Below are positions 9,960 to 21,474 of a stretch of 64,000 nucleotides of DNA, one piece after another. A model generated the notes under the pieces. The model was not told the DNA's origin. It searched no databases and saw nothing but the letters and a program-made list of their open reading frames with translations. The DNA is from Nannochloropsis oceanica. Its lineage: Eukaryota > Sar > Eustigmatophyceae > Eustigmatales > Monodopsidaceae. Location of the stretch: the NCBI GenBank assembly GCA_004519485.1, contig CP038135.1:869001-933000 (forward strand). Reading direction: 5' to 3'. A program made the position numbers and the translations under genes. Position 1 is the stretch's first letter, and every line of letters begins with the position of its first letter.

Positions 9960-11339
9960 TCAAAAAGGCATCACCAAGGATGGCGACCGCGCCGGAAACG
10001 GCTTGTTTGGTTCGGACAATAAGCTTTCCCCCTCCAGCTGCGGGGGCTGCGGCTGCTGCTGTTGTTGTTGCTGCTGCTGCTGATGCTGCAAAACCCCAAC
10101 ACTACCCACAACAAATCTACCACGCCCGGACACGGGCTCCCTATCACCTGCACCAACGGCAGCAGCAGCACCGACAGCAGCAGCACCAGCACCAGCAGCA
10201 CCACCAGCAGTCCCAAACCCCACCGCCAACCGTTTGTACGCAAATGAATATCGACGTGATGAAAAAGGCCCTTTGTACAGCCCAATCGCCGCGGCAAAGC
10301 TTTCTGCTTGGGGTGAGAATGCAACCACACTGTACCCATTCTTCTCATACAACCGCAGCGCCGATTCATTGCCGCCCTCGACATACAAACAGATATAGTT
10401 CAAGTTATTTTTATAAGCATGGGTGTCAACGGCACGAAGGAGAGAGGCGGCGACTCCTTGTCTGCGAAAGGCTTCCGAAACCATCATACCCGTAATGTAG
10501 AGCTTGCTGCCTTTCTCCCTTTGGAGGGGAGGGGAGGGCGATGCCCAGCTGCTGCTGCTACCGGTGGTAGTGGTGAGAGTTGTGGTCCAAGATGAAGGCC
10601 GACAATGAACATAGTAGTCATCTTCCCGATCCTCCTCTTCCTCCTCTTTCTCCCTCACCCTTGCCTCGGACAGACAGGGGCTGAAACCAACTTCGGCAAA
10701 CTCATGTGTGCTTGCTTCCACCGAGCCCACCAACACCGGAGGTGCCTCTGGCCTCCTCATATCTCTCGCCGTCGCGACAAATACAATCGCGCCCTTGGCT
10801 CTTCGTGCCAGCAAATTTTGGATCGATTGCACTTTCCATTCTTCGGCCGCGGCTGCTGTTGCTGCTGCCGATGCTGCTGCATCGGCACCTGGTGTGGCGC
10901 ATGTTGGGGAGGAGGCAGAGTAGGAGGAGAAGTGGGGGCTGTGAGAGAGGGGGAGGCACTTTTTTTGTCGCCCGAAGACTTGTAACCGAGCGTCTACGAT
11001 CAAGGAGAGCTCGTCGATGGTGGCGGGACGGATTTCAAGGCGGACATGGGGGCTAGCGAGGTCCAAGGGGGGAAAGGGAGGGGATCTTCTGGGATGCGGG
11101 GCTACGGTGGTAGGACTTATAGCAGGAAGAGCAGGTGTATGATTGTCGATGTACTCAGTGGCGATAGGTCTTGTGGTGCTGGCGGTCTTAGTTGATGTGA
11201 TTGGGGGGGAGAAGGATGGGGAACAGACCAACGCGGTGGCAAGCTCAGGTAGAAGGAGCGCGAGGAGGAGGAGAGGGAAGCCCATAGGCGTGTGTAGTGG
11301 CCGGCATGATTTCAGGCCTAACGCACACAGTCGTCGCAT
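9960..11339 (-). CDS. GNAT N-acetyltransferase with plastid-type leader
   Basis: A single open frame of 459 residues starting at ATG 11339. A signal-peptide-like leader (MGFPLLLLALLLPELATALV after Met18) suggests entry into the secretory route, as for plastid proteins of complex algae. The GNAT domain starts at LEIRPATIDELSLIVDARLQ, has the acetyl-CoA loop as RRQGVAASLLRAV and the later motif YVEGGNESALRLYEKNGY. Between these lies an insert rich in Ala, Glu and Ser. The C-terminus is Gly/Ala-rich and carries a run of about 10 Gln. The RRQGVA...NxxALRLYEKNGY pattern is that of GCN5-related enzymes; the substrate is not deducible. Long reverse-strand frames here are shadows. Confidence 0.85.
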   Translation of the reverse strand: MRRLCALGLKSCRPLHTPMGFPLLLLALLLPELATALVCSPSFSPPITSTKTASTTRPIATEYIDNHTPALPAISPTTVAPHPRRSPPFPPLDLASPHVRLEIRPATIDELSLIVDARLQVFGRQKKCLPLSHSPHFSSYSASSPTCATPGADAAASAAATAAAAEEWKVQSIQNLLARRAKGAIVFVATARDMRRPEAPPVLVGSVEASTHEFAEVGFSPCLSEARVREKEEEEEDREDDYYVHCRPSSWTTTLTTTTGSSSSWASPSPPLQREKGSKLYITGMMVSEAFRRQGVAASLLRAVDTHAYKNNLNYICLYVEGGNESALRLYEKNGYSVVAFSPQAESFAAAIGLYKGPFSSRRYSFAYKRLAVGFGTAGGAAGAGAAAVGAAAAVGAGDREPVSGRGRFVVGSVGVLQHQQQQQQQQQQPQPPQLEGESLLSEPNKPFPARSPSLVMPF

Positions 11340-12298
11340 CTACGAGGAGGAGGAGGGAGGGAAGAAAGGAGTACCGGAAGCAGAACAAATGAGACAGATC
11401 GGACGATGGGCGAAAAAGGCAGACTCTGCCACATAAGGGATCATGCCGAAAGCGCACAGCTTGACTGCGTAGTCAACGCATGTTGTCGTCTAGAGTTTGC
11501 TGTGCGCCTCAGTCATGTGCGGGGGCACGGCCCGGGAGGGGCCAATGCAAACAGCAATCGCATCCAGCATATAGAAGCAACACAGCGAGCAGATGGCTGT
11601 TTCATGAGGCCGGCGGGAGTTGAAGACGAACCCCTTGGTCGATTGAAAAATCGTGCCACGGCAAGCCCCACACCCCTCTGCTAGTGCGACGTCAAAGATT
11701 GCACGAGAGTGTATTGGTGAAAATGTTCGTACGAAAGGCAGCGTACCAAGGGACCGCACGTTACCCGAGGCTCTTCTTTGCAAGCCAGGACCATATCAGT
11801 CTCAACCGAGAGAGCACGCGTGCTCGCACGCCAGAACAACACGACGAAATTTTACCAGCGAGAGGGGCCCATGCTAGTACAAACAAACCCCAAATACAAT
11901 GCGTTTGTTTGCGAGAAGGAGTGAACTAGATATACGTGGTGGCAGTTGATAGTAAAGCTTGCTCACGTACTCCATTTTGGAAGCCTGATCCGCCTCATAT
12001 TTTGGCCTCCTCAGCCCTTCTATTTTCTCTTTCCATCCCGGATCGCCTCCATATGCTTCGGCTTCGTTTTTCGAAGGGAAGAAGCAAGGACAGCATGCAA
12101 AGTTCGAATCGGTTTTGACCCTCCTTCAATTATCACCCTCACAACTGTGTTCCCATCAAACACAGCACGCGTGCACCAAGCGAGGGCTCGTCTCGCCAGT
12201 AATCCACAGCCAGCTTATCAAATTTCTTTCTTTCCCTTTCCCCCGCAGTGACGTCCGCATTGTTAGTGAGCCCTTGCCTCGCGCACTCGCAAGCAACC
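11340..12298. other. Divergent promoter region, GNAT / PPDK
   Basis: About 960 bases between two start codons pointing apart. Several short frames are present but none is supported. The last 60 bases before the PPDK start are pyrimidine-rich, ending in a CGCAG, so a spliced 5' UTR is possible. Confidence 0.35.
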
Positions 12299-15200
12299 AT
12301 GAAGACCGCCGCCACCGCCGCCGCGCTCCTGTGTGCATTGGGCGTGGTACACGTGGAATCCTTCCTTGGCCGTGCTCCAGCCTCGACCAAGCCCCCTAGG
12401 TGAGTACTTGCATCCATTGAGCCTCGCATATGGTGCGTGTATTTGTGAATATGTGCCACCCGTCAAATCCGCACCGGCTGGTGCAACCCCCTAGCTTGCC
12501 CCTTTGTTCACAAGCAGTAACAGGGTCGCATGGTATTAGTGCTCCTCCACGTCACGCAGTCCCCTAATCCAAACTTTCCTCCCTCCCTCCCCATGTCCCC
12601 TCCTCACTGACTCTCAAACCCGCACACATACACACTTAACCGCAGATCCTTTCTCCTTCCAATGGGAACTGCAACCACCACCACCACTTCAGCAACTGCT
12701 GCTGGCTCCCGTCTCCTCATGTCTGCCACCGATATTCCCAGGCAGCAGGTACGCACGTCTTCCCCCTCTACCACCAAACCTGCAGGAGCAGCAGCAGCAG
12801 CCACGGGAGGACCGACGGGCACCAAGCGCGTCTACCTCTTCAATGAAGGCAAGAAGGAAGACAAGGCCTTGCTGGGTGGAAAAGGCGCGAATCTGGCAGA
12901 GATGAGCAACATTGGCCTGCCTGTGGTATGTGCCGCGTGATGGGATCGGAGGGAGGGGAGATTGGAGAGGGGGGGTGGGATGGAAGAGATAGAGAGAGGT
13001 AGCTTGAGGAGATGCGTACGCACAACTTAAGCAGGTGCCTTCATCATTCTCGATTTGTTCGTTCATTCAGCCCATGTTTAAGTGACCCCCTCCCTCCCTC
13101 CCTCCTGGCCCCAGCCCCCCGGCTTCATCATCAGCACCGCCACCTGTCTCCAATACTTCGCCTATGAGCCTGACCTCCCGTTCGGCCTGGTGGAGGAATA
13201 CATGGCAGCCATCAAGGTTATCGAAGAGCAGACCGGGAAAGTGTTTGGGAGCCCGCAGAACCCCCTCTTGTTCTCCGTGCGCTCGGGCGCCGCTGTCAGC
13301 ATGCCGGGGATGCTCGATACCGGTAAGCATTTCCCCCCCTTCCTCCCTTCCTCCCTCTTCCCCCTTCCTCCCTTCCTCCCTCCCTCCCACTGCTGACACA
13401 CGTGCCGCATCCCTCAATGATCCTACGAGAGCCTCTCCCTCTTCCAAACAATCCTAACCTGCCTCTCCTTCCCTCCCTCCTTTCCTCCCTCCCCCCTCAC
13501 CCACCTCCAAGTCCTCTCCCTGGGCATGAACGACGAAGTGGCCGAGGCTCTTTCCGCCAAAAGCGGCAATCCCCGTTGGGTCTATGACACCTACCGCCGC
13601 TTTATTCAGGTGCCCCTCCCGCCCTCTCTCCCGCCCTTTTGCCCTCCCGCACTCCCTTTCGTCGTTGCCATCCCTCCTCCTCCCCCCCGGGGAATACTTT
13701 GAATCACTTTTCCCCTCTCTCCTGGCCTCCCTCTCCATTCCACCCTCTTTCCCTGTCTCCCTCCACCAGATGTTCTCCAACGTGGTCCTGGGCGTAAAGA
13801 TGGAAAAATTCGATGATATTTTGAGCCAGTACAAGGCTGGTAAGGCTTACGCGCAAGACACGGACATGACAGCTGACGACTGGAAGGCCATCGTCAAGCT
13901 CTACCAGGGAGTGACGCACGTCCCGTCCGACCCACACGAGCAGCTCCAGCTGGCGATTCGCGCCGTTTTTTCTTCCTGGATGACGCCCCGGGCCATCAAG
14001 TACAGGCAGTACAACGACATCCCGGACACCTTAGGCACGGGGGTGACGGTGCAGGTGGGAACGAGTGAGGGAGGGAGGGAGGGAGGGAAGGGGAAGAGGG
14101 AAGGACGGGAAGGATGAAGGGACTACTTTGACCTTCAGATTCCCCCCCCCTATTGCGTGACGTTTCGTGTCCCACCCTCTCCTCCCTCCCTCCCTCCCTC
14201 CCTCCCTCCCTCCCTCCCTCCCTCTCTCCCTCGCTGCCAGAGTATGGTGTTTGGCAACATGGGCCAGGACTCAGGCACCGGCGTGGCCTTCACCCGCAAT
14301 CCGAGCACTGGCGAGAATGTTCATTTCGGGGTACGCGCCTTTTCCTCCCTCCCTCCCTCCCTTCTTCCCTCCCTCCCTCCCTCCCTCCCTCCCTGGTGCC
14401 TTCCCTTTCTTCCGCTCTTTGTCATCTTCAGGTCGATACTGCTCAGGCGGAGGCCGCGCACGTGTTGGTAGAGGTCGCTGTCCAACCGTTTTCCCTCCCT
14501 CCTTCCCTCCTCCCTCTCTCCCTCCCTCCCTCCCTCCCTCCCTCCCTCCCTTCCTTCCTCCCTTTCCCCTTAAGGAGTATCTCCCCAACGCATGCGGAGA
14601 GGATGTGGTTGCCGGCATACGTACTCCGGAAGACCTCGTGGGCCTCCGCGCACAGAGCCCCCGTGTGTACGACGAGTTATTAAAGGTCTTTGATCTGCTC
14701 GAAACGCACTACAGGGATATGCAGGGTAAGCTTCCTTCCTTCCACCCATCCTCCCTTAGTTTCTTTCTTCCTCGACTCACTTCTTCAATTGGACTGAGCC
14801 GTCCCTCCCTCCCTCCCTCCCCCCCCACCCCCGTCGCCTCTCCTCCCTTAGACATTGAGTTCACCGTCGAGAAAGACAAGCTCTACGTCCTTCAATGCCG
14901 CTCTGGAAAACGCACAGCCAAGGCCGCCGTCACTATGGGTAGGGAGGGAGGGAGGGAGGGAGGAGCGATCAATAATTTCGAGTCCCTCACATGCACTCAC
15001 ATCCTCCCTTCCCCCCTCCCTCCCTCCGTCCCTCCCCCTTCCCAGCCGTGGAAATGGTGTCCGAGGGCCTCATCAGCGAGGAGGAAGCCCTCCTCCGCAT
15101 CGACGCCAAGCAGATGGACTTCTTTCTCCACCCGACCGTCGACCCAAGTGCGGCCAAGACGGTCGTTGCCAAAGGGCTCCCGGCCTCTCCAGGGGTAGGA

Positions 15201-16869
15201 ACGGGGACTCTGTGTTTTACCTCGGACGAGGCGGAGATATTGGCGAAACAAGGAATGGAAGTCGTCTTGGTGCGGAAGGAGACCACGGCCGAAGACGTGC
15301 ATGGCATGAAGGTGAGGAGGAGGGAGGGAGGGAGAAGGGGGAGGGAGGGAAGGAGGGGGGGAAGGAAGGAGGGAGGGAAGGAAGGAGGGAGGGAAGGAAG
15401 GAGGGAGGGAGGGAGGGAGGAAGGGGAACATGACACCAAGAACCCGGGCGACTTGACTTCCTCTCTCTGTCTCTCTGGCCCTTGCCTCTCACCTCCCCTC
15501 CCCCCATCCCTCCCTCCCTCTCCTTCCGTTCCTCCAGAGCGCCAAGGGTGTCCTAACGCAGCACGGGGGCATGACCTCCCACGCCGCAGTCGTTGCCCGT
15601 GGTATGGGCGCCCCCTGCGTCAGTGGCTGCCACGAGATCGAGGTGGATGCCGGCCGCGAGACCCTCACCCTGCTCCGCTCCGGCAAGGTGTTGAAAAGGG
15701 GGGACACCATCACCATCGATGGCGCTACGGGTGAGGTCATGGAGGGTAAGGTGGCTCTTATTCGGTCGACGTCGGATGCAAATTTTCAGACGGTGTTGGA
15801 ATGGGCGGATGAATGTCGGACGATGAAGGTGAAAGCCAATGCTGATACCCCCAATGACGCGAGGAAAGCGAGGGAGTTGGGCGCGGAAGGGATCGGGTTG
15901 TCCCGGACGGAGCATATGTTTTTCGATCCCAAGCGGATTGACGTGGTCAGGGAGATGATCCTGGCAAACGACAAGACAGAGCGTCTGGCGGCCTTGGAGA
16001 AATTGTTTGTGTTCCAGAAGGAGGACATGCGGGAGATATTTGAGGTTATGTCCGGGTATCCTGTGACGTTTCGATTGCTCGACCCGCCTTTGCACGAGTT
16101 CCTGCCGTCCGACGCGGGGGACATTGCGGCCTTGGCGAAGCGGATTGGGAAGGACGTCACGGTGGTGGCGAGTAAAATCAAAGCCCTGGAAGAAGTAAAT
16201 CCAATGCTGGGTCTGCGAGGGTGTCGGTTGGGGTTGGCCTTCCCCGAAATAACGGAAATGCAGGCACGGGCAGTCATCTCCGCGGCCTTGGAGGCAAAGG
16301 CGAACGGGTTTGACCCTCGCCCTGAGATCATGATTCCACTGGTGTCGGTGGCGACGGAATTGGAGGTGGCTTCGGCACTGGTCCATGCAACGGCGGAGGC
16401 GGTGATGAAGGCAAAGGGGATGGAAGGGCAACTAAAATACAAGGTAGGGACGATGCTGGAGTTGCCGCGGGCGTGTCTGAATGCGAGGCAGCTGGCGCCT
16501 ATGATCGAATTCGCCAGTTTTGGAACGAATGACTTGACCCAGTCCACCTTTGGCTTCTCGCGGGATGACATTGGCGGGTTCTTGCCACGGTACCTGGAGG
16601 AGAAGATACTGGACAAGGATCCGTTCGAGACGATTGACGTGGACGGGGTTGGACAGCTGATGCGCATGGCCGTGGACGGCGTGCGCGGGGCGGAAGGAGG
16701 GGCCAAGAAGCTGTTTGGTCTGTGCGGCGAGCAGGGGGGCGATCCCAAGAGCCTTCTGTTTTGCCAGGAGCTGGGCTTGGATTCGGTGTCCTGTTCCCCT
16801 TTCCGTGTGCCTATCGCGCGTCTGGCAGCAGCGCAGGCGGCGATTCAACAGCGGAAAGCACAGAAATAA
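12299..16869 (+). CDS. ppdK: Pyruvate, phosphate dikinase (PPDK)
   Basis: PPDK interconverts pyruvate + ATP + Pi and phosphoenolpyruvate + AMP + PPi. Ten exons: 12299-12399, 12646-12925, 13115-13322, 13512-13609, 13770-14054, 14241-14330, 14575-14725, 14852-14938, 15046-15311, 15538-16869; all joins keep frame and give 965 residues. Exon 1 encodes a hydrophobic leader ([20 protein letters not shown]), so a plastid form is likely. Domain landmarks are [61 protein letters not shown] and the phosphohistidine motif [13 protein letters not shown] (His near residue 537), next to the Thr that the plant regulatory protein phosphorylates. The C-terminal PEP-utilising barrel has [10 protein letters not shown] and [10 protein letters not shown]. 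The barrel is one uninterrupted exon; the nine introns lie in the first half. Confidence 0.97.
14055..14240 (+). other. PPDK intron 5 with opposed GGGA and TCCC tracts
   Basis: Starts GTGGG, carries GGGAGGGAGGGAGGG near the donor and a (CCCT)n tract just before the acceptor TGCCAG. The two tracts are complementary and could pair, bringing the splice sites together. PPDK introns 8 (14939-15045) and 9 (15312-15537) share the layout. Confidence 0.7.
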
Positions 16870-17734
16870 TAAAAAAGAAAGAGAAGGGGGGGAAAGAGGA
16901 AAAGAAGAGGAACATAAGAGGAAAGAGATACTCTGTGAGGGTCGTCTGAGATGGGAAAACTGCAGGGACGGGTTGGTGCGCTGAAGGAATTGGAGGAGAA
17001 GTGGGTAAGTTGGCGAAAGTGGTGTTTGTGGCATGGGAATATATCGGTGTAAGAAGCGATTTTGATCTTGCTGTCTAGGAAGTAGATATGTGAAGGAATT
17101 TTTGAGGTTTTGTCTACCAGTTGTGATATGAGAAGGTTGGATTTGAGACCGGAACGAAGACGACTACTTCACCCAAACAAAAATGTGGCAGCTTTTTGAA
17201 TTTATTTTCAAGTGGGGTGATTTCAACGCCCGTAATGGAAAGGAAGGGGTGTAGTAAAATGACCGATGATATGGGCAGGCATCGGATAAGAGATAAGAGG
17301 TGGAAGTAACGACGGGGAAAACAAAGAGAAAAAGATACAAAGAGATGTTTGGGATGAAATGGCAATATCAGAAAAGAGACACGAAAAATACAAAGATTGT
17401 GTGAGTAGATGATTATAGGAAATATAGAGAGCCAATGCGGAAGTATTCCCGCTCAAACAGACACGAATCAAAAAAGGAATAAGGAGGGGATAAACTATAT
17501 TGCTAACCGAGAATCGAGAAAAGGAACCGAAAGCCTTACTTTCCCGTGAAGCTGTTCCTCACCCTCTTCTTAAACACGCTGCACACACTATCTTGTCCAA
17601 CGTCCTCCCCATCCAGTTTCTAACAGGTCATGCCTGAGGGTTAGAGCCAGGATTCATACACATGTACAGCCCAACGATCCATCCCAACCATCTCACTTCC
17701 TTGCCCTCCATCCCTCGCTCCCTCAATCGGACCC
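16870..17734. other. Gap downstream of PPDK
   Basis: Purine-rich PPDK 3' flank (16870-16925), then a moderately AT-rich stretch with no supported gene. Confidence 0.35.
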
Positions 17735-18949
17735 TCACCAAAGATAAACGCTGGTGGTCGTGTCCGTCCTAAGGCAAATACAATAAGGCTTTAATAGCGG
17801 CGACGGTGGAGAGAAGGGGGAGAAAGAGAAGATTGAGGGGGAGGAGGAGGAAGAGGAGAAGGAGGAGGATGCTGCGGGCGATGATATGGTGCTGTATGAA
17901 AATGAAGATGAGGAGGGAGACGGGGTGAAGAGAGAAAAGGACCTTGACGAGCCCCTCCCCTCAAGGCGAGGGTGCTGCCCCAACTGCTGTTCCTGCTGTT
18001 GTTGCTGGAAGTGCGAGCACTCTTCTAGTGGTGCAACGACCCTTACTTCTGCTGCTACAGACCGTCGCCACGCGAGAAGGAAGAGGAAGAGAAGAAAAAC
18101 GTGCACAGAATCCCGTGAAGCAAAGACGAGAAACGGTTTCGGCTGGAGAGGTGTTTGTGAAGAGAGGGCGAAGATGATAGGCTGCGCACTCCCCGGGCAG
18201 GAAGAAGGACTGCACTTCAGCTTTTGTCCAAATCGGAAAATGCTGCGGCTGTTAATATCGCTACAACTTCTGATGCTGCTACTACTACTGCTGTTGGTAA
18301 TGATGCTATAAGATAAAGGAGTAAATGATGCCAGCGGGAAAATCTTCAGTGGCCATGAAAGTCCGGCGCCGTGGTCTTGTGATGTCCGCAAGCATTGCTC
18401 CTCCAGCTCCCGCATGTATCGATGAGGAGAAGAAAGTAAGCTGGGAAGGCTTCTGCTGCCGGAGCTACCGCTACTGCTGTTGGCATTCTTGCTTTTGCTG
18501 CTTTTGCTGGTGCCGCTTTTGAAGCCAGATCGAGCGGTGGGGGTCTGGACAGGACGGTGGTGTGACCAATGGTATGCTTGATGTTCCTTTTCTTGAAGCA
18601 GCTGCTGCTCTTGCCGCTGTTGAGTAAATATGCTACTGCTGCTACTGCTGCTACTGCTGCTGCTGCTGCTGCTACTGCAGGTGTAACTTGTGATTCTCTT
18701 TCTCACACGACTCGCATTTTGCACTTGCCCTCTCGGCACCTGCCACCTACGTTGACGAGAGGCAGTAGGCGCTCTGACATTCAAACCCTGCTGCTGTTGC
18801 TGCTGCTGCGACTGCTGCTGCGGCTGCGGCTGCTGTTTCTGCGCCTCTTCAACAACTGCCTCGTTTCTTGCAACATCTGTCGTGGCGACACAGGGCCAGG
18901 GCTTAAGCCATTTAGGCACCCGACATTCAAGTTGTATGTGTGCGCGCAA
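17735..18949 (-). other. Long low-complexity open frame (Gln/Ser-rich), possibly 3' exon of the RING gene
   Basis: The minus strand stays open for about 400 codons, beginning near CRVPKWLKPWPC and running through Gln-rich, then Ser-rich blocks to a stop at 17735. There is no ATG at its head; it overlaps the end of the RING frame by about 20 bases in another frame, so it could be a spliced C-terminal part of that gene. Composition is dominated by CAG/AGC-type repeats, which open frames by chance. Treat as unproven coding sequence. Confidence 0.3.
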
Positions 18950-19293
18950 GCAAGTCTTTGAGTCGACAATAAAGTAGCACCGATCTTAATGGATGGGACA
19001 CCGGACAGTCTAGGGCCTGGAGAATCGCTTGCATATCATCAGAGGCAGGCCTGAGGTCATCGCGCTTGAGCTCGGAGCGATCGAAGGGACACGTGGGATG
19101 CTTACGTAGCCCAGTTATGAATGCAGTTGAGACAGAAGATGTGGTTGCAGGGCCTGGTGAGGGGTCGATGGAGGACCTGCATGCAGATTGAGCACAGGAC
19201 CTCCTCAGCGGGAGGAGAGACATAGGCATCAAATGTCGGGCGAGGGAGTGGAGCGGGGGGAGGCCGCACTCCGCGAATCATGCAACGAGCCAT
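18927..19293 (-). CDS. RNF41/TRAF-like RING finger protein, frame broken inside the RING
   Basis: The minus strand encodes EEVLCSICMQVLHRPLTRPC, NHIFCLNCIHNW and then, in another frame, LRKHPTCPFDRSELKRDDLR. Together these make a full RING of the TRAF/RNF41 kind, where the last pair is C-x2-D (CPFD), followed by the LRP...ILQAL helix seen in RNF41/NRDP1. These E3 ubiquitin ligases pass ubiquitin from E2 to substrate. The two halves are offset by one base at about 19108, between HNW and LRK, and a GTAAG there is too close to any AG to be an intron. The frame ends at 18927. Either a sequencing slip or a recent loss of function. The upstream start (ATG 19293) and the 3' end are uncertain; a low-complexity frame follows downstream. 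Confidence 0.6.
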
Positions 19294-20251
19294 CAGAGTT
19301 CCTGATCGCGAAGAGTATCAGTGAGTGGAGACCTGGGTTGGTGATGGAGCGACGATGGAAGCCAGGTGCCAAAGTGGGAGAAGGGAGGAAGATGCAGGCG
19401 AGCGCTTGTCAGGGTGCTTGTTGTCATAAAGGACGGGACACAAGGCTCAGGAGGCAGATGAAGGCATATGAAGTAGCCCTTTCTGCACCCTGCAGGCTGT
19501 GGAAGTGTGTGTTGTTGGGCGCGAGATCCTAAGTCAGCAAATACGTGAAAGAGTACCAATGTATACCAATGTAGCCAAACATAGTCTGCTGCGTCGTTTG
19601 ATCCGAAGAGCTGGTCATTATCTTTGCATGTGTGTATGTGTGTAAATCAAAGACGCAAACGAGTATGAGGTATTGAAGCATGGCCGGGTCCGACCGTGAC
19701 AAAGCTCACCAAGAACCGAGAATCATCACTTCATATTGACGTTAGCGAAAGCAGCACAAATCAGAGCTCGGTCAAGTCTTTTCGCAAGCAATTTACCATT
19801 ATAGCAAGCAGAGATGTTACTCTTACATTCACATGAAGGGCCTTATCTCAACGCCGTATTGGACCAGCCACGAAAAAACTGACCATTTCTTAGTTGTACT
19901 TGCCGTTTCAGTGGCAAGCTCGCAACTTGTAGAAACACGCGATGTCCCAACTGTCTGTTAGTGGTTGAACAACATAGACAACACATTGAAAAATTGCATA
20001 AGAGTGGTACTTCCTGAGTTTTACGTGCCGAGTACCTCATGTGAGTTTCGTCTTTTCTTTCTTTATCGTGTCCTTCGTCCGCCACCGGGCACGTAAATCA
20101 TCAGTCATACACAAGTCTGCAGCTCCCTCCTCCCTTCCTCTATCCTTCCCTCCCTCCTCCCTTCCCCCTAGCGGAGCCACACAATCACTGCACTATTTCA
20201 ACAATCTGCTATAAAATGGCCACCCTCTTGTTCTTTGTGATGTGATGGCCT
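19294..20251. other. Gap between RING gene and mitochondrial protein gene
   Basis: Nearly 1 kb with several sub-100-codon frames, none convincing. It should include the RING promoter or missing 5' exons (an AG acceptor-like site sits just upstream of ATG 19293) and the 3' UTR of the next gene. Confidence 0.35.
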
Positions 20252-21474
20252 TCACTTCTTCATCGCTTCCGCCACCAGGCTCATCGCACTCTTGATTGCC
20301 GTGGCCGGGACGCCACCCAACGCCACCGTCGCACCTGTCGCAAGTTGTGAAGAGAGGGTGGATGCGTTGAGAAATTCTGTATTTTCAACACATAAATTGT
20401 TGCGCAAACGCTGGGCTAATCGCTGAATTCCTCTCCCACATCTGCATTAACACCCCCTCCCTTCCTCCCTCCCTCCCTCGCCGATCTCCCCCCTTACCAG
20501 TCACCTCCCCTGCCTTCCCCCCCGAAAACATCACGCCAGCAAACGCCTTGGCGCCCCCCGCAGCATACACAACCACACTCTTGGTGAATGGCCAGGAGCT
20601 ACTTCTGGTTTGTGCTTGTTCCAACAAAGCCTTTGCAGCCAGGGCGTAGGCGGGGCTGTCGGCTATGACACGCACGTTAAAAGCACCGCCTTTGCTGGAG
20701 CCATCTTCTACATACAAATCGGTGGCTTTTTCCTGCAAGCAAAGGAGGGAGGAAGGAAGGGAGGAAGGCAGGAGGAAAGGAGAGGGTTAAGGTATTATGC
20801 GTGCATGTTGCAATCACACTCAGCTTGCTTTCTTCCCATCCTCCTTCCCCTCTCTCCCTCTCTCTCCCTAAATTTCCAATATTTTTCCTTACCAACGTCG
20901 CCTTCACATCCGCCAAATGTGCATCAAACGTCTCGAAAGGCACCGTATCCCCTGCCTCGAGCAGCTTGACCTCCTTCCCTCCCTCCTTTCCTGCCTTCTT
21001 CCCCTTCAATTGAGATGCGTCTAAATTACGGTAGGCATTGCCGGCCGGTGTGACATCGTCGCCGTTCAACGACCAGTTTAGCTTGTAGTCCAGGCCGGGA
21101 GCCTCGCGAGGGAAGATGATGTATTCGTCCGTTTCCTAGGAAGGGGGGAAAGCAGGATGGGAAATCGGCGGGAAGGAAGGAGGGGAGGAGGGAGGGATGA
21201 GAGGGTTAAGCGGGCTTGTCCAACGACCAGTCACGCGTTCGATTCATGCCCCTGGTCTCACACCCCCCGATAACAGAAAGACGGGGCAGAGGACGGCGAC
21301 AAGATAGGCGATAGGGAGGTTTAGCAGGGCGTTTATCGTGCTTACCGTGACTGGAGTGCTGGCAAGGCATCGAATGGGAGCAGTGGCGACAACGGCGGGG
21401 ATGCTCCCATTTCGAAGGGCTGCCACGGCGCCCCCCCGGCACCTCACGGCCACTTGGACTGCCCGGGCCAGCAT
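20252..21474 (-). CDS. Mitochondrial protein resembling the N-terminal region of stramenopile PEPCK-type proteins (tentative)
   Basis: Four exons (21474-21346, 21135-20893, 20732-20498, 20376-20252) join in phases 0, 0 and 1 to give 243 residues. The start MLARAVQVAVRCRGG... is Arg/Ala-rich and lacks acidic residues, as in a mitochondrial presequence. The mature part contains YIIFPREAPGLDYKLNWSLN, DDVTPAGNAYRNLD, a Lys/Gly-rich patch, DLYVEDGSSKGGAFNVRVIA and ALAAKALLEQ, and ends SLVAEAMKK. The 'LNWSL..DxVTPxGxAxRN' and 'LYxxDG...RVIxDSPA' phrases recall an N-terminal extension I remember from some algal ATP-PEP carboxykinases, but the kinase part is absent here. I treat that as a lead only; function unknown. 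Start at ATG 21474 preferred over 21513. Confidence 0.7.

Noticed and set aside
9980-10495. Plus-strand Gln/His-rich frame opposite the GNAT gene
   Set aside because: Shadow of the Ala/Gln repeats at the GNAT C-terminus.
14167-15198. A 343-codon plus-strand frame across PPDK introns and exons
   Set aside because: Pro/Ser/Leu translation of TCCC intron tracts in the wrong frame; spliced PPDK explains the region.
15553-16748. Two long minus-strand frames (about 290 and 320 codons) opposite the PPDK barrel exon
   Set aside because: Antisense shadows of a strongly conserved GC-rich exon; their translations have no protein-like pattern.
21216-21270. GTTCGATTC, resembling a tRNA T-loop
   Set aside because: No matching acceptor, D or anticodon stems around it; it lies in an intron of the mitochondrial protein gene.
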